Shown here: piece after piece, positions 12,378 to 23,720 of the stretch
How positions within the stretch are numbered: position 1 is the stretch's first letter
Layout of the letters: each line of letters begins with the position of its first letter
Source of the DNA: Phoebastria nigripes
Taxonomy: Eukaryota; Chordata; Aves; Procellariiformes; Diomedeidae
Assembly: GCA_035582835.1 (NCBI GenBank)
Contig: JAYKAV010002950.1
Coordinates: 578,637 to 642,636 of the forward strand
Direction: 5' to 3'
Length of the DNA: 64,000 nt
Program-made: the position numbers and the translations under genes
The notes under the pieces: model-generated
The model's database searches: none
What the model was told of the DNA's origin: nothing
What the model saw: only the letters and a program-made list of their open reading frames with translations

Positions 12378-13705
12378 TGGATTATGGAGCGTTTCATCTT
12401 GGGGGCGCTCGCAAGCCATGTGCGGGACAACCAGGGGATCAGGCCCAGCCAGCACGGGTTCATGAAAGGCAGGTCCTGCTTGACCAACCTGATCTCCTTC
12501 TATGACCAGGTGACCCGCCTAGTGGATGAGGGAAAGGCTGTGGATGTGGTCTACCTGGACTTCAGTAAAGCCTTCAACACTGTCTCCCACAGCATTCTCC
12601 TAGAGAAGCTGGTGGCTCATGGCCTAGACAGGTGTACTCTTAGCTGGGTAAAAAACTGGCTGGGCAGCCGGGCCCAGAGAGTTGTGGTGAATGGAGCAAA
12701 GTCCAGTTGGCGGCTGGTCATGAGCGGTGTCCCCCAGGGCTCTGTTTTGGGGCCGGTCTTGTTCAATATCTTTATCAACGATCTGGACGAGGGGATTGAG
12801 TGCTCCCTCAGTAAGTTTGCAGACGACACCAAGCTGGGCAGGAGTGTCGATCTGCTCGAGGGTAGGAAGGCTCTGCAGAGGGACCTGGACAGGCTGGATN
12901 GATGGGCTGAGGCCAACTGCATGAGGTTCAACAAGGCCAAGTGCCGGGTCCTGCACTTTGGCCACAACAACCCCATGCAACGCTACAGGCTNGNGGAAGA
13001 GTGGCTGGAAAGCTGCCTGGCGGAAAAGGACCTGGGGGTGCTGGTTGACAGCCGACTGAATATGAGCCGGCAGTGTGCCCAGGTGGCCAAGAAGGCCAAC
13101 GGCATCCTGGCCTGTATCAGAAATAGTGTGGCCAGCAGGAGTAGGGAAGTGATCGTGCCCCTGTACTCGGCGCTGGTGAGGCCCCACCTCGAATACTGTG
13201 TTCAGTTTTGGGCCCCTCACTACAAGAAGGACATTGAGGTGCTGGAGCGTGTCCAGAGGAGGGCAACGAAGCTGGTGAAGGGTCTGGAGAGCAAGTCTTC
13301 TGAGGAGCAGCTGAGGGAACTGGGACTGTTTAGTCTGGAGGAGGCTGAGGGGAGACCTTATCACGCTCTACAACTACCTGAAAGGAGGTTGCAGCGAGGT
13401 GGGTGTCGGTCTCTTCTCCCAAGCAACTAGCGATAGGACGAGAGGAAATGGCCTCAAGTTGCGCCAGGGGAGGTTTAGATTGGACATTAGGAAAAACTTC
13501 TTTACTGAAAGAGTGGTCAAGCATTGGAAGAGGCTGCCCAGGGAAGTGGTTGAGTCACCATCCCTGGAGGTATTTAAAAGATGTGTAGACGAGGCGCTTA
13601 GGGACATGGTTTAGTGGGCATGGTGGTGTTGGGTTGATGGTTGGACTTGATGATCTTAGAGGTCTTTTCCAACCTTAATGATTCTATGATTCTATGATTC
13701 TAAAT
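12378..13705 (+). mobile_element. plus-strand CR1 inserted into an older CR1
   Basis: A 5'-truncated CR1 that begins inside the reverse transcriptase coding region and ends with ATTCTATGATTCTATGATTC before 13701. Its boundaries carry the same TCTAAAT heptamer (12371-12377 and 13699-13705), which fits a short target-site duplication, although the tail itself ends in ATTCT so the exact edge is ambiguous. It is very similar to the 3' half of the element at 36.6-39.7 kb. Truncation and insertion are typical of target-primed reverse transcription by a LINE. Confidence 0.9.
12384..13614 (+). pseudogene. CR1 reverse transcriptase fragment
   Basis: The open frame covers the RT palm and the C-terminal region of CR1 ORF2: [60 protein letters not shown], an intact FADD catalytic box at 12816-12827, then [20 protein letters not shown]. 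Near 13340-13346 the coding string that should read [11 protein letters not shown] is shifted, because about five bases are missing relative to the sister copy. The reading continues in another frame (about 13399-13614) through [20 protein letters not shown] to the stop just before the 3' UTR. The endonuclease and the RT N-terminus are absent, and the open frame actually enters from the flanking host CR1. It is not expected to make a functional protein. Confidence 0.85.
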
Positions 13706-14290
13706 CTACCCTTTTTCAGTTTAAAACCGTCGTCCCTTGTCCTGTCTCTACAGGCCTTGGTAAAAAATCTGTCCCCGTCTTTCTTATAAGCCCCCATTAA
13801 GTACTGACAGGCTTCAATAAGGTGTCCCTGGAGCCTTCTCTTCTCCAGGCTGAACAACCCCAACTCTCTCAGCCTTTCTTCATAGCAGAGGCGTTCCACC
13901 CCTCTGATCATTTTCATGGCCCTCCTCTGGACCCTCTCCAACAGGTCCATGTCTTTCCTGTGCTGAGGGTTCCAGAACTGGATGCAGTACTCCAGGTGGG
14001 GTCTCACCAGAGCAGAGTAGAGGGGCAGAATCACCTCCCTCGACCTGCTGGCCACGCTTCTTTTGATGCAGCCCAGGATACGGTTGGCTTTCTGGGCTGT
14101 GAGCACACGTTGCTGGTTGATGTCCAATTTTTCATCCACCAGGATCCCCAAGTCCTTCTCCGCAGGGCTGCTCTCAATCCATTCATCCCCAGTCTATACT
14201 GGTACTGGGGATTGCCCTGACCCAGGTGCAGGACCTTGCACTTGGCCTTGTTGAACTTCATGAGGTTCACAGGGGCTCACTACTCCAGCC
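13699..14290 (-). mobile_element. older minus-strand CR1, remaining segment (right part of interrupted copy)
   Basis: Read on the minus strand from 14290, this encodes MKFNKAKCKVLHLG, then in a shifted frame a stretch with [54 protein letters not shown] and ends in LKKGRFR at the insertion junction. Protein similarity then continues in the left segment at 12377 and below. The frame breaks near 14150. The subfamily differs visibly from the inserted plus-strand copy ([16 protein letters not shown] versus [16 protein letters not shown]). Confidence 0.88.
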
Positions 14291-17200
14291 TTAGCAAACT
14301 CTATTTTGGAAGTGGCCAGCTGGAATGGTGGACAGCAGAGGCAGGGTGTGTACTAGCAACTAAACAGTGTGCACAGCCCATACTCTGGCTCACTCTCTGC
14401 CTTTTATTTTCCTTTACACAGAAGCATGGTCTACCTGCTGAATCTATAGTGAATATATCTTTTACTTTTGCCTCTTACTATATCAACATCTTTCCCTTAC
14501 AAAAGAAAAAAAAAATTGCACCTTATTTAACTTTACAGTAACATTAGGTCTTTTATGTGAAAGCTCTTCAGGTTCTGTGATCTATCATTTTCAAAATACC
14601 TTCAAGCATCATGCAGTAGGTGCCCCCCAGGCTGACTGCAGCCACTAGGATGTTCCCATCTGGCCTGCCATCTTTTCTGTGGCAGACAGAGACCAGATGT
14701 TCAAGGAATTAAATTCACTGGGACAGCTGAACTCCTTCTCATGCCTTCAGAGCACAGGGAGAAGCATACCACTACTGTGCCCATTAAAGCTGGGGTGAGG
14801 ACACTAGGGCTGATAGCACTGTTTCTACCCATGCCCTGGTTTGTTTGTTAGTGTCCAATTTAAAGTCTTAAATGTTCCCCTTGCTTTCTGATTGAGCTTC
14901 TGGACACACAAGCAAGTTATCATGAGGCAGAGCACAAACCACAATAACTCCTTGAGTGCCCACTTGCCCCTGGTTAAAGCTCCTGATCCCACAATGCATA
15001 GGGAGTAATTTACACAAACCCACATTTAGCATAGGATGAGGGTCTGTAGCCACTGCATGTGAACGCAGAGCTGACAGGATCCAAATGTGTGCGTGGCCTT
15101 TCCCTAAGATTTATCCTTGTGTTGCTACCTTTGCAGTCCATTTGTCTCCTGCTAAGGAGTTGCCCATTACCCCATAGGATTTCTGCAGCTGCTATTGCTG
15201 CTGCCGTTCTCCTTGTCAAAATCTTTTCAAGCATGATGTCCATCTCTTTTCTGCCCTGTTTGTGGTGTGGTCTGACTTAACCCCAAAGGAAGGGTCCTAG
15301 TCAGGCTCCTCTATCTGCTAACTAAAACCCACTAAAACATTTAAGTGCTTCAAAAGCAAGCACTGTCATTTATAAGGCTTGCTGCTGTCTATCTTCCTTT
15401 CTCCAGCTACCCACTGTCTGCAGACACAGAGTTTAACCTTCTGCAGCTGCCTGGGGAAGAGTTTCAGCTCTGCTGGGGGTTTTAACCAGTCTTCTGCCTG
15501 ACTCAAGGTCCTGGGTTTGCCGTAGCTGCTGTATCCAATGTTGTAACCTGCTGTAGGGGCCTGGCAGAGCCCTGCTCCTCTCAGGGCTTGGGTCCAGCTG
15601 CTCCACGTACTGCACTGGGAGCTGCTGCACAGGAGAGCCATGGGCTCCCATGGGCTTGTCCCAGAGCCTTTANATACAGGTTCCCTCTGGGAAGAGGCAC
15701 AGATTTTGCATGGAGTGCTCTGTGTGCAGGCAGCAAGGCAAAGCAAAACAGGTAAAAGGGCTCAGAAATATTCAGAAACAAAGGATGAGGCAGGTTCTGG
15801 GTGTGTCTAATAGCCATTTCTAAACATGCCNTAACTGGGGTGAACCTCTTGATGAGTAAATCCGGGAAATGCAGGGCACAGTTTCTCAGACTCGTGGACC
15901 ATGTGCTCTACCCACAGAGTGAAGTGCAGCCATCCCTCCTTGCTGAAGACCCTCAGATGAGGAGTTTGAGTGTGGGCACCAGAGGGAAAGATCCTCCCTT
16001 GGTCCATCCTAGAACCAATTTGATAATGGAGAGGTCGCAAATGCCATAAAGTACACTTTTTCTGAAGGAAATGCTGCCAGAGCATTAACTGAATGGCATT
16101 GAGACCAGCAGAGCTTATTAGAAAGGCTCAAGGAACATACTATTTTAAGGGTGAAAAATAAAGTGGCTTTAGGGACAGATTCTGATGTGGTTCCCCCAGG
16201 GCGATTTGCACTTCCCACAGTCTTACCCTGGGATTGCACCAGTGCCACCGAGACCAGCCGCTGGCACCAGCTGAACAAGAACCATTTGTGCCAGTTTCCT
16301 GGTGGGAGTGATTGATCAGAGCTGGTTCAGCTTGCTCTGTCCAGAGCAGGTGTGGAGCAAATTTGCCCTGACTCAGTCAATTAACTTTATCAGAGAATCA
16401 GAATCAACAGCGTGAATATGATAACAATGTGTTGCAGGCTCCATGCTTCTCAGTGAGCCTGGTCTCACACTGCCAGCATAATTCTGAAGTTATCGCTAAA
16501 AATGGTGCTCAAATCTTGTGATGTGTGAGCACTTGGGTCCAGATGCATCCCACGCATGAGCAGAAGGNTAGCAAGCACACTGAAACTATGCTCCTCCGCA
16601 CCATGGGCTTCATCCAATACACAGGAATAATTATCGCTGCTGAAAGCATTTGAGTNTTTGTTTTATCTTTGGGTGGAGTTGTTTTGTTTTGTTTTGTTTT
16701 ACTTCAGGTGAGCACTACAGAGAACCTACCCTAAGAAGTGGAGGAATCCTGAAGGAAATCATATGGTATGGTACAAAGAAGGGAGGCCAAATTTGGGAGG
16801 CAAAACATGGACCAAGCAGCAAGATGCCCGGATGCCCAAAGGTCAAATCTGATGTGTATCATGGGACACAGAACATGCGTCTCCAGGGTGTCTTGGGTTT
16901 ATCAGAGCCAACGTCAGTGTTGGAGCATCCATCACCCATCCTTCCGCCATTACATGGGGAAATTCCTGCATAATTTCCTATGGCCACAGTTAAGAGAGGG
17001 AGGCAGGGAAAATCCCATGCCTTGTTTGGGAAGTCTAAAAAATGTGTCTCAGGGAACCTTTGGCAGTTCAAGCAAGCACCCCTCCAAGTCCAATGGCCGG
17101 TCAGACTAATATAAAGTTGACCTCAGTGAACTCACCCCAGAAAAACTGCATGTCATTCTTCACTAAGCTCTTAATTCAGGGTTGTTGACAAGAAGTAGGT

Positions 17201-18375
17201 AACCAACCACTACATTAAACAGGGCTTCTTTCCTGTGTTAACATGGTCTGATGCTGTATGTAACTGTGTATAGGGCCAGGGATGTGAAAAGGCTGTCTAT
17301 GCTCTTTCCCTGACAGTGCCTCAGCTCACAAGTCCCCAGATGCAATCTTACATGTTTTGTAGATCAGACGCACCTAGCCTTGCCTCAAGACACGCTGTTT
17401 GTTTTCATGCCTGTTTAAACTCAAATAAACCAAACTGTTGTCCAAGCGGATGGCAAGTGAGAGAAATGGGACAATAATGAAGTAAATCAGTTTGAAATAT
17501 GTTCAGATCTCTGTGCAAACTTGCCTCTTCAAAGATGACTGTCACCTTGGTGGATTCAGCCTGCAGGTGCATGGAGCCCCTTGCCTCCAGCAGTCCTCTC
17601 CTGGAATAATCAAATAACTCTGCAAAGGAAACATCGGTAAGTCTCTGTGACAGCCTAAGAGGGGACTAAGGACGCTAAAAGCTTTTGTCAACCCTCAAGC
17701 ATTCTCTGGTCACTCGGTGTTACCCTCAGAAAGGAAGTTGTGTGTAAGCTTTGTGGTAATTGGACTGTTCTTGGTAACTGAGGCTGTGTTACAAAATACT
17801 CTGGAAGCCAAAGTTCCTCACAAAACTGAACTGTACTTTTTTTTTCTCCATGGATAGCATTTGGCCTCTGTCCTTACCCCACCTTGGCTTCTGGATGACC
17901 TCTGGCAGTGGGTGTGCTAATCCTGGGTTTGAATGAAGGACTAACTGAGCTACCAGCACAATGCAGAGCAACACCAAGGCTGCTGTAGGCACCTCTGGAT
18001 GTCAGAGCTCAGCAGCTGGACCTCTCAGGAGCACAGCAGGGTCCCTGCCTCACCTGCTCATGCCTCCCTGCTTTTTCTCCCCTTGGCCTTGTGGCTGCAG
18101 TGAGGTGGAGTCCTTTAGTTTGCACCAGCAGGCCTCTGCCCACGCAGAATCAACGACAGGACTGGGACCATAGCTGGCAGCATCCTCCTCTCTGGATCAA
18201 AAAACAAGTTCAAATCCCATTGCAATGGTTTGGCTCAAAAATACCGTGAGCGACTGTCACAGCGCTAATCAGAGCTAGGCACTGTTACAAGGAGCTTTCC
18301 TCTTGGTCATGATCTCTGCTGTCATTAAAGGGTCCTGCCACTTTTAAAATTAAGCAAGGCCATATGGTATATGAA
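14291..18375. other. intergenic DNA without recognisable genes
   Basis: About 4 kb with no coding signal that I recognise. A GTTTT pentanucleotide repeat occurs near 16680-16701 and a T-run near 17838. Overlapping open frames near 15366-15817 and 16650-17109 have mixed composition, contain Ns and show no domain. Nothing else is seen. Confidence 0.55.
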
Positions 18376-18531
18376 GCAAGCAAGAAAGAAAGCAAGAAAG
18401 CAAAAGTAAGCAAGCAAAAGAAAGAGAAAGAGGTAAAAAAGAAAAAGAAAGAAAGACAGAAAGGAAAGAGAAAGAGAGAGAGAAAGAGAGAAAGACAGAC
18501 AGGAAGGAAGGAAGGAAGGAAGGAAGGAAGA
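18376..18531 (+). repeat. purine-rich GAAA/GGAA microsatellite
   Basis: Imperfect AAGC and GAAA units pass into AGAGAG and finish with about seven GGAA units (near 18500-18528). The plus strand is almost entirely purine. Lysine/glutamate/arginine-rich open frames across it are artefacts of the repeat. Confidence 0.92.
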
Positions 18532-19599
18532 TACAGTCGAATACCAATGAGCTATGTTGCTTCCCTTTTTTTGTTAAATGCCATTTCCCAAGACCCAGCC
18601 TGTAGCCAGAATCACTGTATTGTACTCCAGTGAAGGCAAATAGAAATAATACCCAGGAGAAAAAATGTGATCTAAAAAAGGGAAAAGTTCTCCTGCCTTG
18701 TATTATGTGCAATTCCAGGCACTGTAACAGTGAAACATGAGCCGATATCTCTGTTCCTGTGAACATGCTATGTTTTAGAGGATGTTACTCTCAGAGCTTC
18801 TAAACTTTGTGACATAAACAGCAAACCTAATTCTGAAAAAAGCACCTACCACACCTGATTACCATAACCAGGAGCACNCACCTTTAAATCAGAAGTCAGT
18901 TGAGTTGGAAAAGGTTTAAGTTTTTTCAATAAATTACTTTTTATAATGACTATAAAAGTTATATAGTACACAGAGACTTGCTAGAGGTAGATACTTTACT
19001 GTACCTGAATTGCTGGGAATACTTCCTGAGACATAAAGCTGACAATCAGACATCTGAGTGTGTTTGAAAAACATCATCTACCAAAAGATTAAAGTATGAA
19101 TTTAGCAAAGTAATCCAGGAAGGAAATTCTTTGTTCTTTCTTGATACTTATCATGGCAACTGAAGGGATGTAATGGGAAATGAGCTTACACTTTAATTCA
19201 AAAATAGTTGAAATATAGGAAGAGTTTGAGGACAAAATTGTTTTTCACTGTTAAATATATGGATTTTGACTCTTACTGAACTGTATTTCAACACATTTTT
19301 GTATTTTATGCCCATGATAAGTTATTAAACATATAAAATTGCCTTATTTATAGAGTATAACAGCATTGCTAGTCATAGTGCCTCCATTTTTCAAGGTAGC
19401 AACTACTTAGATGTGTATAGATTCTAGATGATCTTTTAATTACAAGAGGAAGAAAGGAATTGCTAGGAATAAAAGAGGTTTGCTATTCTGCAAATCAGGG
19501 AACAAAAGGAGCAATGATTCTAAATTAGCAAAAGTTTTGAATTGCATTCTTTATGAAAAATAAAGTACAATTAGGAAAAACAACCTTGTAGTTAGGATG
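18532..19599. other. AT-rich intergenic spacer
   Basis: No coding frame of note and no recognised element. The stretch is AT-rich, with AATAAA-like words expected from its composition. Confidence 0.5.
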
Positions 19600-20115
19600 T
19601 TGAGAGAAGGTCATAAGGAAGGTTGAGGGGGAGAAAACTAAGGATGTGAAACTGAGCATATCTGTGTGATGTGCAGCATAAGGAGGAAAGGGAATTAACT
19701 AATGACAATTACTTTAAAGTGTTCCTGGAGAATTAGTGAGCTCTAAGAGGTCTGAAAAGAAAGGGGAACATTACTGGTCTTTAAAAATGGCAGGGGAAGA
19801 GGAAGAGAGAGAGTGAACCTGTCATCTACCATCTGGTAAGCCTAACTTCAGTCTACAGTAGTATAGTGGAAAAAATATTAAAAGGTAAAAATCCTAAGCA
19901 CTTAGGGGAGAATGGATCCACAACCAATAAACAGCATGGATTTATAAAGAATGGAAGAAAGGCACACGCAAGCATTTTTTTCTTCCTATAATTGCAAAGT
20001 GGTGACTGAAGGGAATACAGTAGATGTAATGTACGTGCCTACTAACATAGATTTGGATGTATGGGCTTCAGTAAATTAAATAGGATCTAGCAGTGTGACA
20101 AAAAAAAAAAAAATC
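19600..20115 (+). mobile_element. ancient CR1-like LINE fragment (RT region)
   Basis: Word-level similarity to the RT finger region of CR1 is visible in changing plus-strand frames. An AAGCCTAACTTCAGT stretch sits where CR1 has [25 protein letters not shown] encodes HGFIK near 19939-19958. A GTAGATGTAATGTA stretch near 20023 encodes VDVMY, matching the [12 protein letters not shown] segment. It is much more degraded than the other copies. The sequence from about 20200 to 20340 may be its C-terminal continuation, but I could not confirm this. Confidence 0.45.
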
Positions 20116-20792
20116 TAATGTAATTTTTGGGCTTCTAACACAGAGGCATCGTGTCATGTACCCGCGAAGTGATAGATGTCTCTCTCAGTATACAATACTG
20201 ATGAGATAGCACCTCGACTACTGCTTTCAGATTTAAGTACTTTCAGTACCAATAAAGGTGAACTGGAAGGAGTTCAAGAAGCATGGAAGGAAAAGGAAAG
20301 GCCTATAGAAACTGTTTGGCGATGAAATATTAACTGAAAATAAACATCTATAGCCTGGCCACACAAGGCTAGGAAGAGTAAGCTCAGTGCCACATTCCTT
20401 ACAGTGGAAAGTTTCCAATATAAACAAAATAGGGTTAGGTGTGAGAGTGAAAGCCAGACAGGGAGTAAATATTAACTGTACGTGGCCAGAGCTCTGGCCT
20501 CTGCTCCTGCTGAGACCCACCCAGACATTTGCTGGGAGGTGTTTGAAAGGAGCAGAGAGAATGAGGACTTACTCTGAGAGCTGGAAACAAGAGGGGAGCA
20601 CTTAGAGCTGCGTGAGGCAGAATTCAGGCTGAAGTAGATAAATAAGCATAACAGGTAGCTCTGTCGGTCCAGGGAATGGTTTGCTAAGGGGAGCTAAACC
20701 AGTAACCCTGGTTTGGCCAGAGCAGAAGTGCACACACATGGAGAACCATGTGCATGAGGAGGGGAATGGCTTGGAGGGCCTAAAGGGGCTTC
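20116..20792. other. intergenic spacer, possibly residual CR1
   Basis: Weak CR1-like wording around 20205-20340 is the only pattern seen. The rest is unique. No gene was recognised. Confidence 0.4.
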
Positions 20793-20923
20793 TTTGGGGA
20801 AAGGAAAGAAAGGAAGGAGAGCAAAGAGCAAGAGGGAGAGGGAAAAAGAGGGGGACAGAGAGAAGGAAGGAAGAGACGGAGGGAGGGAACAAGAAAGAGA
20901 GCAAGAGAGCAAGAGAGCAAGAG

Positions 20924-20957
<34 letters not shown>
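20793..20957 (+). repeat. purine-rich GAAA/GAGCAA microsatellite
   Basis: An almost pure purine tract of GGAAA, GGAGA and GAGCAA units ends in about eight GAAA units (20925-20956). Long charged open frames on both strands here are repeat artefacts. It resembles the tract at 18.4 kb in strand and composition, but the unit order differs. Confidence 0.92.
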
Positions 20958-21339
20958 TTCGCAAATATCCCAAAACCAAAACAGAGCACACTGAATTGTG
21001 GTAGGATCTTCCAGTCTTTCACCACAAACCTCAGTGTAACCCCTTGGTGGGTTTGCCACTGCCTATACACCCAGTGTTGTCCCTGAAACTGGGATACCAT
21101 CAGGCTCTTCCAGCCATAATCTATTTCAAGTACATATATTTCCTGCTGTGTGTGTCTATGTAAATGAATACATAATACCTCCTGAGAGCCTCTTGACTCC
21201 TGTCCAAGCACAGCCCTCAGCCCATAGGATTCAGCTTCAAAAAGGAGACCAGAGGAATAATTAATTCGTTCCCCATGCCAAAACACGCTGCAGAGTTATT
21301 TTACATTTCCCTGTGATTTTTTTTTTTTTACACTTCCAT
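20958..21339. other. intergenic spacer
   Basis: Unique sequence of moderate GC content ending in a T-run near 21319-21330. No gene, splice-linked exon or repeat was recognised. Confidence 0.5.
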
Positions 21340-21491
21340 TTAATTTTCTATGTCTCTAGCCCCACGTCGGTCGTTCCTTCCACCGCCGCCATCAACCCCG
21401 CAGCCTCCGAGANGGGCCGTGCATTTCTCCCACTGCCCAGGAGATGGTGCTGTGGATTTTGGATCGGGAGCCCAGCGACGGGGGCCGGGGC

Positions 21492-21585
21492 CGGGTGGCC
21501 GGTAGGTCCCCTCCGGGCTCCGCGGGGAAGCGCGGCGGCCGCCGCGCTTCCCCGCGGAGCCCGGAGGGGACCTACCGGCCACCCG
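21492..21585. repeat. 94-bp perfect palindrome with no spacer
   Basis: Two 47-base arms are exact reverse complements of each other, checked base by base outward from the centre between 21538 and 21539. The first mismatch is 21491/21586. The central eight bases (21535-21542) are GCGGCCGC. The arms are very GC-rich. Perfect spacerless palindromes of this size are rarely stable in cells and are a known product of inverted assembly or amplification joins, so an artefact is likely. Confidence 0.97.
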
Positions 21586-22114
21586 ACGGGTTTCATCGGG
21601 GACCCTCAGGTGCCGTTGATCCCTCTGCAGCCCTCCAGACTTTCCTTTCCATCTTCAGCGATCCCCTTCCGAGGTGCAGGGACGCCCGTCTGTGGGTGGC
21701 ATTCCTCACCCCAGGATGCCTCATCTCTGCTACGCTGTCGGGTCAAGTCCATCAATCCAGTTCTTCTCCTCCTGCAAAGGACCGGGGATGGGGGGAATGC
21801 TTTCTTCCGTTTCGCAGCCCCTCGCCACACAAATATCCTCCAAGCCCGGCTGCACACACGCACCCGCCACGTCCCACCACCCTGCCCNCTCCCCGACCCC
21901 CCTGGCCCCAGGAAGCAGGATGCTGCGCCGGGCGTCCCGGGGGCTGAGACCATCGCCCCCTTCTCCTCCCCTACACGCGGCCCCCAGACCCCAGTGGGCT
22001 GCCGGGCCCCTGTCTGCTGCTGGAAACACTTCCCAGGCTGGGAATTCACCGGCATCCTGGGGCTGCCTCTGGACGGACACCTCTGAGGAGGTTTGCACTA
22101 GGAGCGAATGCAAT

Positions 22115-22137
22115 GGGGGGGGGGGGGGGGGGNGGGG
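22115..22137 (+). repeat. poly-G run containing one N
   Basis: Eighteen consecutive G, one N, then four G. Length is uncertain because such runs sequence poorly, and G-quadruplex formation is likely. Confidence 0.9.
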
Positions 22138-23720
22138 TGTCATTTTCTTTCTTTTTACTGTCTTTTCTTCACCCTGAACTTAAATAAAGTTTGCCTAAGA
22201 GTGAAGACAACACACAAGCAGCTGCGGCGAACAAAAGCGCCCTCCGACACCTGACTTAGCGCTGGAAAACCGGGCAGACCCTGCAGCTGGGGCTGCCCCC
22301 CGCTGCATGGGGAGCTCGGCGCCCGGCTCTGCTCTCTCCCAGGCTCGGCGTGCCGGAGGCAGGAGGGACTCGGGGCTGAGCCTCTGGAAGAAGGACCGGG
22401 AACTTGCGGGTGATCCCAAGCCCTCAGCTTGCTGCGGGGGCCGTCCTGCAGCAGCGGGCATGCCGTGCCCCTGCCCAGAGGAGGCAGAGAGAGGCTGCCT
22501 TCATTGGGCTAAAATCTGCCTCGCCAGCATTCAGCCTCTGGGCGCCTTTAGGGAGAATTTGGAAAGCATCCTTCCTCCTGGAGGCTTTTCAGCGAACGGG
22601 AAGCCCAGCCCTGGGGAGAGGGAAGGTGTTTTTAACTTCTCTCCCAGGTGGGGAGCAAAACAAAATGACTCTCGAGCCCGGCCGCTCACGGTGGAGGCTG
22701 GGTGATGCTCCAGAGCGGCCGGCACAGTCCCTTCTGCAGCTCGGCTCCGGGCTGCTCGTTTCCCGAAATAATGACCCAAGTGGAGTGGAGCCGGTGGCAG
22801 AGGGCTGCGGTACAATTAAACCAGGTAACGAGACGCTGGGCAGATGTGTTTTCATTGCGCTGTAAGATAAACGCAGTGTTAAATGCCTGACAACTTCCCA
22901 GAAGCAATCAGCAAAAGTTTACGAGTGCATAAACCTCAAAGACCATTCCTCGGTATTTTTATAAGCCCCGCATTTAAAGCTTCTATAAATTCTTCTGCCT
23001 GCTTCCAAACTAAAGTTCCCGGAGACTATTAAACAGCCGCTTCTTCGGGAGGGAGGGAGAGACAGATCACAACAGGCGGGTACGGGGTGGGGGAGAGGGG
23101 CTCTCTTCTCGTCTCCTCCACTTCCCTCTCCCAAACCCCCCAAGCTAAAGTTTCGTAGAAAGTTGCCATCATTAAAGCACGGCAAGTCACAGATGAACGC
23201 ATCAGCAAGATGACTGGGATACATCAATGTTTCAAGAACAGGGGGCAGACCCAGAAAGAAAGGGAAAGGAAAGGATGAAGAGAAATAAAAGAAAAAGCGA
23301 GGTGGATGAATGGACGGGTAGAAGCAGGGAGAGGCACACAGAGAGAGCTCCAGCAGCAGGCAGGCTGGGGGGTGGACAGGGACGAGCAGAAAGCTTAGAC
23401 GAAAAGAGGGAAAATTCAGAGGCAGAGCGCACATCTGAGTGAACACAGACGAGGACAAGAGGAGGCGGCCGGGACGTCCTGGAGGTCGCCGCGATGCCCC
23501 GGTCCCCCCGCCCCGACGGGGCGAGCGCGGCGGCTGCAGCCTCGGGTCAACCGGCCCCGTCGCCGGCGGAGAGGGAGCGTACGCCGTCCCCAAAGTTGCA
23601 GGCAAAAAGAGGGGGGGTAGCACTAGTGAACCCACGGACCAGCGGGAGAGATCGAGCCGGAGATCTCCGTCTTCGAAGAAAAAAGCTGCGAGGAATGAAA
23701 TGTTCCCCCTAACCATCAAA

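Larger units (their letters stand above)
21340..23720. promoter_or_regulatory. GC-rich, CpG-rich island block upstream of BHLHE22
   Basis: A GC- and CpG-dense region 2.5-5 kb upstream of the BHLHE22 start. Open frames on both strands reach about 150-300 codons, but this is expected where stop codons are rare. They are proline/serine/glycine-rich, lack recognisable domains and mostly lack an ATG at their beginning. The block holds the palindrome at 21492 and a G-run at 22115. Clusters of CpG islands around developmental transcription factor genes are a known feature of Polycomb-regulated loci. Assignment to BHLHE22 rests on proximity only. Confidence 0.5.

Noticed and set aside
18364..21286. 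Lys/Glu/Arg-rich or Leu/Phe/Ser-rich frames at 18.4 and 20.8 kb
   Set aside because: They are translations of purine or pyrimidine microsatellites.
21313..22143. Overlapping 140-260-codon frames around the palindrome
   Set aside because: The same peptide appears on both strands because of the inverted repeat, and the frames run through poly-G and Ns. They are an artefact.
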